NCBI RefSeq assembly: GCF_001540865.1
Contig: NC_033632.1
Coordinates: forward strand, 3,317,969 to 3,381,968
Reading direction: 5' to 3'
Source of the DNA: Ananas comosus
Lineage: Eukaryota > Streptophyta > Magnoliopsida > Poales > Bromeliaceae
Length of the DNA stretch: 64,000 nucleotides
The position numbers were made by a program, and so were the translations under genes. Below the pieces are notes generated by a model. The model ran no database searches and was not told where the DNA came from. It saw only the letters and a list, made by a program, of their open reading frames with translations. Within the stretch, counting starts at the first letter, position 1; every line of letters begins with the position of its first letter. Positions 1 through 12,700 of the stretch are shown here, piece by piece.

Positions 1-166
1 CCTGTTTCTACTTTCTACGGGTCCCTCCAATTGGATTCTACCCCACCACTTTTTCCGCTGGGTCGCATTCGTGTAACATTTAAAACTTCTTCTTCTTCTT
101 TTTCTTCTTCTTCAATTTTTTACTTCTTTTATTTGATCTTCTTCTTTCTGGGAGAGATCGGGAGCC

Positions 167-3100
167 ATGGCGAGATCGCCGGGCGCAATCATGGCGCTGA
201 TGTTTATTCTCATGGCTGCGGCGGCGGCGGGGGAGCTCTCGCGGCTCGAACACGATTTGAAGAACGATGGATCGCTTAAGATCCTTGTGGTTGGAGATTG
301 GGGGAGAAAAGGAACGTACAATCAATCGGAAGTCGCAACCCAGGTTTTCGTTTTTATTTTTATTTTTATTTTTTTGTGCATTTTATTTGATACAAATAAT
401 GTAAAATTTAGAAAAAACTTCAAATATCGCTCTTATGATTCCGTATTTTCTTACTTTATTGTTTATTGTCTTTGTGTTTAAAGTATATCAATTTATTATT
501 TTGTGGTTTCTTTTTTTTATTATTTATTTTACTAATTTTTTTTGTTAAATAAGTAATAAAGTTAAAATTAAAGGATATTAAAGTGAATATTCGATAAATT
601 TAGATGAGATATTTGAAATTTTTTGTGTATAATTTAACGAAATATTAATGAAGAAGCGGGTGAAAAAAAAAATTATAAAATACAAACTTCATATATTTTA
701 AATTATAAAATATTAAAGTAAAAAAAATACGAAATCATGTAGATGATATTTGAAGTTTACCTAAAATTTATTGAGCTGTAGTTCTGGGGCTAGTTTTGTT
801 TCAATCCTTGGATGGCTTTCTTTGTAACAGGAATTTGATGAGCCGTTTGATTTGACAGGAGCATTATAATGGGAATCAAATGACATATTCTAATTTTGTT
901 GTTTTATGATAAAATACGAGCCAATTTTTTTATTTTTTAAATGGAAGAGTCATCAAATTGGTTAAATTATAAACGTTAGGAGGTTGAACAATATTATTTA
1001 ACTAATTTTTAAATTTTTAGATGGGAGTGTAAGATTTATATTTCCATCCCTTTGATTTGTAGGAGCATAAAAACAAAAATCGTATGACATATTCTAATTT
1101 GTTGTGCCATGATAAAGTACGTGCGAATTTTTTTTATCGATTAAATTATAATCTTTTGTAGGTTGAACAAGGTTATTAACTAGTTTTAAATTTTAAGAGG
1201 GAGGAGTGTAAGATTTACATTTCAAAACGAGCCATATTTTTCATTTTTTTTTCTTTCAAAATTTAGTATTTATTTGGTTTGCTTTTTCATAATTAGTGAG
1301 GTGTATTATTACCCACTTATTTGTTTTTGCAAATTGGACTATCAAAATTTGTGACCCAAATTTAAGAAATTGCATCAAAGAAAACTTGCCAACGTATTAT
1401 TGTTATGGAACTTTTTTGTGGGGGGGTCATCAAATCAACTTTCTTGGACCAAATTGCAATCGATAAAAAGTTGGTGGTTTTTTTTTTTGAAAATCAAAAT
1501 AAAGTTAGAGAGTGAAAGCACAATTAGCAAAAAAATTGGTTGCCTTTTTTGGTTTCAATCCTTTTTTTTTCCTGATATTTAATACTTTTTTTTGGTCATT
1601 TCTCATAATCAATAAGGTTTCTTTATGCAACAAATAATGTTCTTCACCACCTTTGAATTGTATATGCTTTCCTTCTACAAGCAAGTAACAAGGAATGGGG
1701 TTTAAGCATGTTGGGGGAGATACCTTTTTTGGGACATTGGGAACATAAATTTTTGTCTTTTTTTTTTCCTTTAATCACAAGAAACACAAATGTAGGTGAA
1801 AAGTTTTCTTTTTGATTTTTTTTTTTTTTTTTTAAGTTAATGTATGTAAAGTGTTGGTTTCTTCTCTGTTTCAATTTTTTATCACATGGGTTGAAGGTGA
1901 TATATTCCTCACAGTTCCCTTATGGCAAAGTAGCTCTTTGCTTTCATTTATGGAAACTTTGTAATCCTTTCAAACATTCTGTATCAATCTTTTTTGTGGA
2001 AAAGATTCCTCTATTAGTTTTGTAATCTCCCTCATAATTATTTTTTGAACTCTTTGATCTATAAATAACTATAGTTTTGTGACTTGCAAAAGAAACTAAC
2101 AAAGCTTTTGATTTTGATTTGGTTCATAGATGGGAATGATTGGGGAGGAACTTGACATAGATTTTGTAATATCTACTGGGGATAATTTCTACGAGGACGG
2201 CCTAACCGGCGTCGACGACAAAGCATTTGAGGAGTCATTTTCCAATATATACACTGCAAAGAGTTTACAGAAGCCATGGTACCTCGGTAATGTTCTGAAC
2301 TTGTCATGAGCTGTTTCAAAATGTATTTCTACAAAGAATTTTATGTTCTTTTTGTTGTCTCCTTGAAAATTTTCTTTTATTCTTCTTTTCTGGGAGCAGT
2401 TCTTGGGAATCATGACTACAGGGGAGATGTGCTGGCACAATTAAATCCTGTTCTTCAAAAGATTGATAGCAGATTTATTTGCATGAGATCTTTCATTGTC
2501 AATACAGGTAGAGTTTTTCATTATTTTTTTTTCTTTTTGCATGTTTCGCTCAGATTGTGTATCACTTTAGGAATTAAACCTTGAATAACTAGTCTCCATC
2601 TTTTTTTTGTGTGTGTATAGATATTGTGGATTTCTTTTTCGCGGACACAACTCCATTCCAACTGAAGTATTGGACCGATCCAGAAGATGATCACTACGAT
2701 TGGAGGGGAGTTGCACCGCGCGAAACTTACATCTCTAATCTCTTGAAGGTGAACTTTATTTTTTATGATTGACACTCAACTTTTGTGTAGTTTGAACTTC
2801 ATTTTTTTTCGATCAGCGCTCAACTTTTCTGAAGTTTCAAGTAATTTCAGCTGAGGAGGTCTCTAACACATGTTTTTACCCTGTTCTTTTAAAGTTGGTT
2901 AGTAAAAGAGGTGGATTCCGTTGTGCTAAACCTTTTTCGTGGCTTGATTAGGATTTGGATTCTGCTCTGAAAGCATCAACAGCAACATGGAAGATTGTGG
3001 TGGGGCACCACACAATGAGGAGTGTAAGCGAGCATGGCGACACCGAGGAGCTTCTGCAGTTACTTCTTCCCATCCTCAAGGTAGTGAACTTTCCTTTTTT

Positions 3101-4009
3101 CTTTTTCTTTTTTTTGGGATCAATTAGAAAGACACTAATTCGCCACGGTAATTAATCTTGTTTCTTTCAATTTGTGTAGGCAAATGGCGCGGACATGTAC
3201 ATCAATGGGCATGATCATTGCCTTGAGCACATTAGCAGCAATGACAGGTAAATTGTGTACTATTATCCTCATACTGTAGCAGATTAAGGTAAATTGAGCA
3301 CAAGGCTTGTTCTAGTTTTGGTGAGAAAATGCCTTTTTGTTTTCTTCTTTTCAGTTAAGCTCTCTCCTATTGCGTAGCAATCCAATGGCAATGATTAGTT
3401 GTCATGGCCTGTAAAATAGCTTGTCTACTCCCTGTTTTGGTTGGCTTCCAGATTAGTTTATCTACTCTGCAAAGCAATGACTAGACAATGACTAGACATT
3501 AAAAAGCAAATAATTAGTCTAGAGAGTTGCTGCAGAAGGAAGCTGATATGTGCTTCTGTGGTCGGAAAGGAAAACTTCTATTTTGAATCTTTTGTTTCTT
3601 AGAACAGCTGAACTCAAACAGTACTTCTATTGAAATTCCATGCAAGCCAGGCAGCTCGCATAATTTGGCATAAGGGTTTATTCTATATTTCGTCGTGCTC
3701 CAGTCAAACATGCTTCAAGAATAACTTCGAGCTCAAAAAATTTTGTTTTTTTTGCTCTAAATTCATGAATTGCTTTAAATAAACAGTCCGATCCAATACT
3801 TTACGAGCGGAGGGGGTTCAAAGGCCTGGAGGGGCACGTTCACGCCTAACTCCGACACGCTGCGATTCTTCTACGACGGGCAAGGGTTCATGTCCCTTCA
3901 ACTGACCAAGGCCAAGGCCGACATCGTATTCTACGATGTATTTGGAAGCGTACTGTACCAATGGAGCATGACCAAATTTAGCAATCAGATTCTGCAATTT
4001 CCAATGTAG
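167..4009 (+). CDS. Low-molecular-weight purple acid phosphatase (PAP3/8/17-like)
   Basis: Seven exons: 167-343, 2130-2286, 2400-2507, 2621-2748, 2952-3080, 3180-3247, 3787-4009. They join in phase to 990 nt, 329 residues, the usual size of plant low-molecular-weight purple acid phosphatases. All five metallophosphatase blocks are visible: GDWG (Asp44), GDNFY (Asp77, Tyr80), GNHD (Asn115), VVGHH (His209) and GHDH (His244, His246). The tyrosine is the charge-transfer ligand that gives the family its colour. A hydrophobic N-terminus (residues 8-21, Ala-rich) looks like a signal peptide, so the enzyme is probably secreted or vacuolar and releases phosphate from organic esters; some family members also have peroxidase activity. 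Intron 1 is long (1786 bp) and holds repeats. The ATG at 167 is the first in frame and starts the signal peptide. Family call is secure; which paralogue is not. Confidence 0.95.
580..652 (-). mobile_element. Core of a MITE shared with 38231-38568
   Basis: This stretch of intron 1 is the reverse complement, with about a dozen differences, of 38340-38415 (shared words include TCGTTAAATTAT or its complement and ATCGAATATTCACTTTA). Flanks are AT-rich and too diverged for me to fix the ends. Confidence 0.55.
846..1223 (+). repeat. Diverged tandem duplication in phosphatase intron 1
   Basis: Two head-to-tail copies, about 846-1044 and 1051-1223, share blocks such as TTTGATTT...AGGAGCAT, TGACATATTCTAATTT, AGGTTGAACAA and GAGTGTAAGATTTA in the same order. 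The copies have many substitutions and indels, so the duplication is old. No coding potential is seen. Confidence 0.7.
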
Positions 4010-5091
4010 GAAGAAGAAAGAAAAAGAGACATTTTAGTGTGGCCACCAGCAGTTCATGTAAATATATGTATATATATATATATATCATATTAGCAATTTA
4101 GAATTGAAGTAGGATTTAAACTTGGTGGTGCATATATATAGAGTGTGACACCCAGAATGTTGTTAATTTGTCGGGTGATTGCTATATTAGTATTCAAAAA
4201 CAAAAAGGAAATGGGGGTCATATATACCCATGGACTAATCCTATAAATCATATTTTTATGCTTCAGACATTGTACTACTGCTTATGAAATGAATGATCTT
4301 GTTCTAGACTTAGTGGTCCATGTTCTTCAGCAGTTCATCATTTAATTGCATTTCCATTTTAGTTGTTACTGATGTGACAAATGAATATGTCTGTTTGCTG
4401 CACATTCTCTGCCAATGATTCATCAAAATAATTAAGCTGCTGCTGGGATGTGAACAAACAGACAAATTGGAAGATCATCTGAGAAGGAGATAGCATGATC
4501 TCCACCATCCAATTAAGTATATTTGCTTGCTGATTTGAAATTATTATTATTTCTCTTTAAAGCTGATTGGATGTCGAATGCCGATAGTTTGTAATGACCA
4601 ACAAAAGTTGCTAAATAATACAAAAAAAGATTTATATTATTCTATATATTCAATACGCTCTTTCAACTCTGAACTCGAAATTAGAGAAAATTAAAATAAT
4701 TCTAAAAATCAAGGACCTCATGATATAATACTATGTATAATAAAAGCACAATTTCTAGCAATTTAATATTTAAGAGATAAGCTATTGTTTTATATTATTT
4801 TTATATAATATCATCACACGAGGCTTTTAAATTTCTTTTTTTTTTCTCCTCACTCTCTCAAAAAAAGAAAAAGAAAAAGAAAAAGGAAATCTCTTATAAA
4901 AATAGCCCTGATCGAATTTCCCGCTGGTTGTCACACTTCACCTACGCTTCCGTGGTTCTGAGAATTACACGCACCTTCTCTCTCCTCTCTCTCTCTCTCT
5001 CTCTCTTCCTCCATTGTGAAACGGATTAGAGCTCGATCTCATACACAATCTCATTGTTGCTTTTGTTAATTCTCTTCAAGGATCTTGGAAA
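4010..5091. other. Intergenic: 3' end of phosphatase and promoter/5' UTR of next gene
   Basis: AT-rich spacer. A (TA)n run at about 4067-4084 follows the stop codon and probably lies in the 3' UTR. A (CT)n microsatellite at 4987-5006 lies about 90 bp before the next ATG, in the likely 5' UTR. No ORF or RNA gene is visible. Confidence 0.6.
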
Positions 5092-8000
5092 ATGGAGGTG
5101 AGTTTATGGTTATCTAAGTTTTATTATATATTTTCCCTTCGGTTTTTCTTTAATATCTTCTTAATTTTTATGGAAGAGTGATGATGATTACGATAGTGGG
5201 ATTCGTGGGATTTATTTTATTACATTTGCAAGATCCATTTGGATATATTCCAAAGAAGAAATTATATTAAAAAAAAAATGTAGTTCCACAATATTAGCTT
5301 TCGGAGAAAAGTGGTTATCTTACCTGATATGATATCTGAAACAATTTTAAGCCTATTCAATTTCAAAAGGTCTTCGGCTCGATTCACTACATTCATTATT
5401 GAATGGGCTACATTCTCATCTATACTTTATTTGACCTTTTGAGAGTGAATTTGGAGGGATATCGAAAATAAAAATAAAAAAAGGCCCCACATTCTTGTCC
5501 CTCTTTTTGTGGCATGTGCATGCCATGGCCCACCAGCTTTGTTGAATCCAAATACCACCCAAGTCGCTTAGGGGCGTTTAGATTGACGAATGAATTTTTT
5601 TAAAGTATAATTATTTTTTATCATTTATTTTAATGTAATTTATACCGTCTGAAAGTTAAATTTAATTATTTTTTTTGTTTATTTTCGTATAACTTTATGC
5701 CGGTGAAATTAAGTTTTTAAGTTCCATTGTTTATTTTGATATAAATAAGTAGATTTCGTTACCTCTTAAATATAGTGATAAACTTATTCCTATAAAATCC
5801 AACCTATTAAATGATTAATTCCTTATTATTATTTGAAAGTAATCTTAACCCATTATAAAAAAAAGTAACTCTGATCCATTGTAAAAGAAGTAGAGTTTAA
5901 TTTTTAATATTTAATAAATATTTCGGAAAAAGTTGAGTGTGATTGAACTTAAATTGTCACTTTAGAAGAGGAAGTTAAAAAGTAAATGAAGTGGAGGTCT
6001 AACGTAACTTGAATTATGTTATTTTTTTGACTCACATCAAAACAAGTATCGAAGGTGATGAAACATGAGTTCCACTCCTTTACTTACACTAACAAACCAA
6101 ACATCCCCTTAGGAGTTGTTCCTTTTTTTTCAAAAAGTATTAAAAACAAAATTTTTTTTTTCATGAAAAACTCTTCTTTCAGTTTTTGGCCTATTTGATT
6201 CAAAAAAAAATTATAAAAAAAACTTCTTTTTCAAATTTTATAGAAAACTAGCATTTTCGTTTTCCAAAAAAGGGAAACACTAATTTTTCAAAAAAGATGA
6301 AAAAAAAATTTCCCAGAAAGCCTAATATTTTTTTGCAACCAAACAGAGAGTTAGATTTCAATAATTTTACTTTAGATTGTTCTCTTTGTTTCTTCCCTTT
6401 TCTTAATTTCCATGTGAAGCCTCTAATGGAAAAAATTAACTATACTGCAGGTCCCAGCTGTGGACCAGAACAATCTGAAGAAGGGAGGAGAGGATCCTCC
6501 TCCATCTACTGTTACACCCAATTGGACTATTGATGTTTCAGATGTGAGATATTTACTATGATTCTAGTAATGTGGTGGTAGTGATATATACTATCCATAA
6601 CATATCTTCATTTATTTCTCTCATATCTTTTCTGAAATGGAGTCGATAACTGTCGAAACAGTTTCCGCCGTTACCGGAACAAGAAAGTTCAAATTATGGT
6701 TAAGACACAATGTGTACATGTTCTTATAATATCAAAACTAGCTTTGCAATGTTTATGAGTTTGTAGCTCCTTTTGTTTTTTTTTAAATATCTTTCCATTT
6801 GTTACCATTTAGATTATGTGTAATTCACACTTTCTTTTGTGTCAAAAGTTAAACTGGGTAAATTGGTGGAGTCATGTGCTCTTATCCTGTATCTTGGTGC
6901 AGGTGAGAACTGTAAAAGTGAGCAATGTATCCTTGGTTGCATCAGAAATCGATATCAGGGAGTTCTTTTCCTTCTCCGGCGATGTCGAATACGTCGAAAC
7001 GCGAAGGTTATTTCCCTTTCTGCTCATTACATATTTGTATCTTTTGTCTGAAATGCGCTTCTGAAATCTCTCCAAAAATCAGCTAAAAATTCTGAAACCT
7101 GAATTTACCTCATCTACCTACGAGAAAAGCGATCGGTATCGCGTGTACTGCAATGTGCACTATGTAATTATCTTCCTTCTTTTCCTTCAGAATTGAATCT
7201 GAAAGGTCGCAGATCGCTTACGTGACTTTCAAGGACTCACAGGGAGCAGATACAGCTTTGCTTCTTTCGGTGAGTTCGAGTTTAAAGCATTGCGATATCA
7301 CTCGATTTTATGATTTTTTTCCACTTCTGAATCTGATTCCTTTTTGGTGTATGAACTTCGTTTGCTTTTGAATGCAGGGAGCGACGATAGCCGATCTTTC
7401 GATCTCTATAACACCCTGCGAGAATTATCAGCTACCTCCCGAAGCTTACGCACAAATAACGGTAACTCGCGATCTTTAGCTTTCGTGTTCATAAATGATT
7501 TTAGTATGAATCCATGTCGACATACATACTACATACATACGTAAATGCGCAGAGTAAAATGGACTGACACTTCTCGAGCTTACATTAGAGTTTTAATTTG
7601 ATTTTAAAGGTAAAAACGTACAGAAATTGTCTGAATTATAGATCTTTTCGAGTTGGTTATTCAATATGTCAAATTTTTTATTTTACAATTTGAATCGGTC
7701 AACGGCATATTAATTTCAAAATTTGAGCGCTTTGTTTATCTTTATAGATTTAGTTAGTATACTTTATACAATTTTCGTAACTATAAAGTAAAGTAAGAGT
7801 TGTTAGCTTAAATTTTAAAATTAAAATACCGTTGGCCGACTAAATTAAATCAAATAAATTAAAAGATTGAATAATAATATTAAAATTTTAAAAGTTTGGA
7901 TAGCTGATTTAAAATGATCATTGTTTATATAAGTTCGGTACGCTTTTACCTAAAATAAAATAAGATAAAAATCCTGAGTTTTTCTAGTCTTGATATTGGT

Positions 8001-8852
8001 TTATCACCTGTTTAAAGTGTTAAAAAATTGGTACCTTCGAACAAAATTCCTCTGTTGAAATGGATGGAAATGTATGAATAAGCAGGAGCGTGATCCCCGA
8101 AAAATAAGAGCTTGTTTGGTTTCATTTCTGCTTCATATTTTACCCGACTTGTTGATAACGAAAAAAATAAAATAAAATAAAATCTTCTGTTACATAGGAA
8201 AGTAGAAATGAGATTCCGAGCCATAAAAGCAGAAGCTTAGAGATAAATTCAATAGTTAAAATGTAATATACCATTTTGACCGCCAAAATTTAAATTTTTA
8301 GTACCCAAGTGCAAGTACCAAATATAGCTTAAACTGTATCAAAATGTTGGCTCAACTCAGTTAAACTCTCTCATGCATGCATGTGTGGTCTAGCAAAAAG
8401 AAGGGAAGCTCTCGGCAACCGCGGAATCCGCGGTGCGGAAGGCGGAGGAGGTGGTGAGCACGATGCTGGCGAAGAGCTTCGCCGCCGGCAAGGACGCGCT
8501 CCGGCACGCCCGCTCCTTCGACGAGCGCCACCGCCTCCTCTCCAGCGCGTCCGCCACCGCCGCGTCCCTCGACCGCCGCATGGGCCTGACCGACAAGTTC
8601 AGCACGGGCACGGCCGTCGTCGGCAGCAAGGTCAGAGAGGTCGGCGGCCAGCTCGGGGTGTCGGAGAAGGCGCGGTCGGCGATCGCCGCCGCCGAGCAGA
8701 CGGCCGCGGCTGTCATGGGCAGCCGGTACGTGTCGGCGGGGGCGGCGTGGGTGTCCGGCGCGATCGGGGCGGTGGCGAGGACGGCGGGGGAGGTCGGATC
8801 AATGACTAGGGAGAAGGTGGAGAAAGCCGAGGTGCAGAGGAGGGAAACATGA
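5092..8852 (+). CDS. RRM protein, binding-partner-of-ACD11 (BPA1)-like
   Basis: Six coding exons: 5092-5097 (only Met-Glu), 6451-6543, 6903-7006, 7191-7269, 7378-7461, 8394-8852; total 825 nt, 274 residues. Residues about 34-110 form one RRM-type fold beginning VRTVKVSNVS, followed by REFFSFSGDVEYVE. After a short linker the C-terminal half is helical and Ala-rich and includes KAEEVVSTMLAKSF and RSFDERHRL, the signature of plant BPA1/BPL proteins. In Arabidopsis these bind the sphingolipid-transfer protein ACD11 and temper cell death and ROS. The last exon is far more GC-rich than the others. The linker at the exon 5/6 junction is shorter than I expect, so a small exon or another acceptor in the 7462-8393 intron is possible. 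The two-codon first exon rests on a good donor (GAG|GTGAGT) and on phase. Confidence 0.88.
5571..6108. mobile_element. PIF/Harbinger (Tourist)-like MITE
   Basis: The segment begins GGGGCGTTTAGATTG and ends CAAACCAAACATCCCC, an imperfect terminal inverted repeat, and is flanked by TTA on both sides (5568-5570 and 6109-6111). A TTA target duplication is the PIF/Harbinger hallmark. The interior is AT-rich with no ORF. It sits in intron 1 of the RRM gene. Confidence 0.7.
7607..7953. mobile_element. Foldback MITE in RRM-gene intron 5
   Basis: Left arm starts AGGTAAAAACGTAC and right arm ends GTACGCTTTTACCT. Further in, TCGGTCAACGGCATATTAAT pairs with a right-arm block near 7829-7850. The arms run about 130 bp each. 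Target duplication not clear. Confidence 0.6.
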
Positions 8853-9020
8853 GTTCAATTTTCTTCCATCTCCTTAAATTACGCTTTAAAAAAATGTAGA
8901 CGAAGCTAAATTTCGATTTAAACTTCAAGGACCAAATTCACTCAACTTTTTTATGTTACTTTTCCATTATTTAAACTAATTGTTCGTGTAGAATAAAATA
9001 TAAAGTGATTATGCAAAATT

Positions 9021-9091
9021 TGCGCATCCGGGGAATCGAACCCCGGTCAGTACCGTGGGAGGGTACTATGATACCACTACACCAGATGCGC
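9021..9091 (-). tRNA. tRNA-Gly (anticodon CCC)
   Basis: Read on the minus strand the 71-nt gene folds into a full cloverleaf. The acceptor stem GCGCATC pairs perfectly with GATGCGC, followed by discriminator A. The anticodon stem GTACC/GGTAC encloses loop CTCCCAC, giving anticodon CCC. The T arm contains GGTTCGATTCC (box B), and box A lies in TGGTGTAGTGG. No intron. CCA is absent, as expected for a nuclear plant tRNA gene. It sits alone between two protein genes. Confidence 0.96.
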
Positions 9092-9702
9092 TGTTGACAT
9101 AATCTTTTTAATTTTAGTATTTTAATTTTGCTCAATATTCAATTCAGATTCAACCAAATCAAGTTATTTTGTGCTAAACAAGTCTCATTGTTGTCGTCTT
9201 TTACTTCGTGGCTTGAAGCTGAATAAATCTGCTAAACTATTGCAGTATGCGTGGAAGAGATACTAGAAAACCAAGCATCTTAAAGTGAGTTGTTTTACAT
9301 TTTTCGTCTTTGATGAATCTACAGTAGGACATCAGCATGAGCGGAAGTACGTGCTAAGCTCTTCATACTTGCGTGTCATTTTCGACGATAAATTATCTGA
9401 ATCGAGGATCGACACTGTCATGTACACATTATCTAAGAAGATGAAGAGCAATGCAGGAAAAAACAACAACGGATAATGGTTTTGCAACTGGAGCTAGCAA
9501 GGATGCATATGAACTCGTTACACCTATATATTTATGTTAAACTTATCACACTTCAAGAAGTAAACCAACAACTATTACCATAGATATATGAATCACAACA
9601 ACCTTATAAGATTTATTCAATACAATAAACTCAGGTTCATAATAATTATATATAATAATTTTAGAGTAATTGTTGCACCGATTTGTCCCGCTTGGTTGGT
9701 AA
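9092..9702. other. Intergenic, with an unassigned short ORF at 9285-9476
   Basis: A 63-codon plus-strand ORF at 9285-9476 contains the stretch YVLSSSYLRVIFDDKLSESR, less low-complexity than its surroundings. I recognise no family. It may be a fragment of a decayed gene or transposon. The rest is AT-rich and includes the 3' UTR of the SEC14-like gene. Confidence 0.35.
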
Positions 9703-12700
9703 TTAGTTCTTCGTGGGCCAATGACTTAGCTTCACATCTTGAATTGGTGTAAGCTGAGCTAAACCACCATAATCCTCTGGAAGTGCTTCCTCCCCAATTT
9801 CTTTAATCATCTCTTTTTTTTGTGCGTCATTGTTCACAATGACAACCTACGCACAAAGAAAAGATTATGTGAGAAATTAAAGTTATTTTTGAACTATAGA
9901 AGATTTTTTTAAGTATATATAGAAATAATTCTCTCTATTTAAACAAAAAAAAGTTTCAATAGTTAGATACGCACGGCAGGAGCACACAAACACACATGAA
10001 GAGAGAGAGAGAGAGAGGGGGGGAGAGAGAGTACTTTTTCCAAAATGGCCTTCTCGAGGAATGCGGAGATCATCTTCCAAATTCCGATGAATATCCAAGG
10101 CATGCTTAAGATGTACAACTTCTCCAGCTGTTCCGGATAGTACGACTGCATCGAACATCATGAATTTAAAAAGTAAGAAAATAGAACATTGTTTGCACGC
10201 AGAATCTCCAGATGAATATTAAATTTCGTGATGTCAAATTATTTTTGTTAAGAATTTTCTTCAGAAAATGCATGATTTAGCTAAGATGAGTGAGCTATAA
10301 GGACAGTTATAAAATATTAAAATTATAGTAGCTAGGGATATATACCTGTAGATATTGAAAACCTATGAGAAAACCATTAGCATCCAAGTTCTTCAACCCA
10401 AGATGTTGCAGGTCAATAATGACAACCATTTTCTCACTTCCACCCCCTTCTTCTTTAGCACCACTACAAGGCATAATACAATGACTTCAACTTATACAAT
10501 TATCTATCTAACAAAATATTAACATGAGCTTAACATCATGCACTATATTACTTTAGTAATCACTCACATTGAAGAGCATAAAATGAGGCTAAGTGAACTG
10601 CTTCAAGCAATAAAATCATTTGCAAACCTCACAATTACTTTGAACCAAGTTGGTGTTGGTGTTCGGCTCAAATACCAATTATTTCTCTCAATCCACAAAG
10701 AGAAGAGAATGTAATGTGTTACAAAGCAAAAATTGAACCATAACTGTGATATATTAAAGGGTTAAAAAATGCAAAATTTTATTATAGTTTCTAAAGTCTT
10801 TCAATGTTAATTTGCATAATTGTTCTTGAAAACATCTTTATCTTTACATATGTATCAATCCTTCTACTAAATGTTTTGAATGAAAGATAGCTATATTTAG
10901 TATTAATAGATCAATTTTTTTTGCACTGCTAACATGGTTTTACCTTGCTATTGTCTTGTCCAACATATAGGCCACAAACTCTGCCAAAGGAAGAGCAAAC
11001 AAAAAATCAATAAAATTAATAATTAATTAAGAACAACAACAACAAAAGTAGAAATACATAAATATCCTTCCTTCGAGTTAGTTTAGTGCTAACTTGAACA
11101 AACTAGACATGATTTAAACTACTTAATCTTTCACCCCCCATTTTTTTCCCTTTGATAAATATAGGGTGTAAATAGAGCAATATTGAGAAGAGAACCTAGT
11201 ATAAAGAAATGTTGAAGTGGATTAATTTCTACCAAGCACGGGGCCAATAATTTAACTCGACTTGAACCCACTAGAAAGTAACCAATATAGTTTTGGTTAG
11301 TTCTCACTGGCTACACTGAATAGTTCTACCACGTGCTAGCACTGTGTGTTGAACGTATCAATCCCACATTAATTACGTATAAGAATTCTGATCTGTAACT
11401 GACCGTTCCTAGAGCAAGTGGCAAAGGGTTTGATGGTTGATATTCGAGACCCAAGTTCGAATCCTAATTGATTCACATTTCCAGCTAAGTTTATTTCTAA
11501 ATAAAATAAACGAACCGGGTAGCATGCTACCTATCTCTCTCAAAAAAAAAAAGATTTTTGATTTGTATATAACATGAAAGAGTTACTTCATTTATCAACT
11601 TAAGCTTTTGAATTGATCCTAATTAGGTATTGGAGGTCAAAAGTTTGCAAGAGTAGGGAGTAGTAACACTAAAGAGGACAAATCAATCATCCACCTCCAG
11701 TGTTCTTGTGTAAGGGAGAATTTGGCTAAAAAAGTACTTCTTTAATAAGCAAGTGAAAAGTAATGTAGGCCTCTTTTCAAGTCAACAGCACATTAGAAGA
11801 AGTTTACACCAGCAAATTTATACCATAAACTGATCATTTGATTCTTATCTATATATCTAATATATTTTCAGCATGTGCGTAACAATATTCTTCAGTTTAA
11901 ATAAACCATTTTTTCCTCCTCATTTTTTTTTCTCTACTGAAAAGGACTTGGTGAGTTTTACTTCCAAAAAACAGCCAAAAAAGGAGTCATCAACTCGATT
12001 CCTGGTCTCACTTAAGTAGCAGCTGTTTTCATAGATGATGCCAATATACTATGTTGTTGTAGCCTCTGTGTCTACAAGAGTATATATAAGGTTGCTTATA
12101 ATATTTGACCTACCTAGAATCAAGGATATAAATGCTATGGCATGGAGTCGTACCGACAAACTTTCTAACACGATTAGACATGTGTGTATCGTGCGGTATT
12201 GATATATGCTAGTTACAAAAAATACCTGTATACCGACATACTATAGCATGGAATATTTTTTCTGACACAAAACTTATTCTAATTATTGAATAATTATTTA
12301 TTAATTTAAAAGAAAAGAGAATATTGAGCCATGCCATTAATACAAAAATCGCATTATGCTGATATCTTATCGGTATGGTATGTCATAATAGGTATGATCT
12401 GTAATGAGCAGCACTTAAAATATTGCTTAGAATTATAATAATTAAATCTTATACTTTTTTTTTTTGATTTGAGAGAGATAGTTAGCTAAAACTGCTTGAT
12501 TTGTTCATCTAAAGCATTTTCCCTTTATAAAAGTAAAAATGCATGGAAGCCCCTTCAACTATAGGATGTTCTAAAATAGTCTCCTCAAGTATTATATTTT
12601 TTCGGCCATTAATTGTCACACTTTTATTTGCTAAAAACTAGTTAGAACTATTAATCATCTAATTTTTTAGACAAAGAAATTATTCAATTCAATAAAAAAT

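Noticed and set aside
8381..8809. 142-codon plus-strand ORF overlapping the last exon of the RRM gene
   Set aside because: Arg/Gly-rich out-of-frame reading of the GC-rich exon; the overlapping frame at 8394-8852 matches the BPA1 family.
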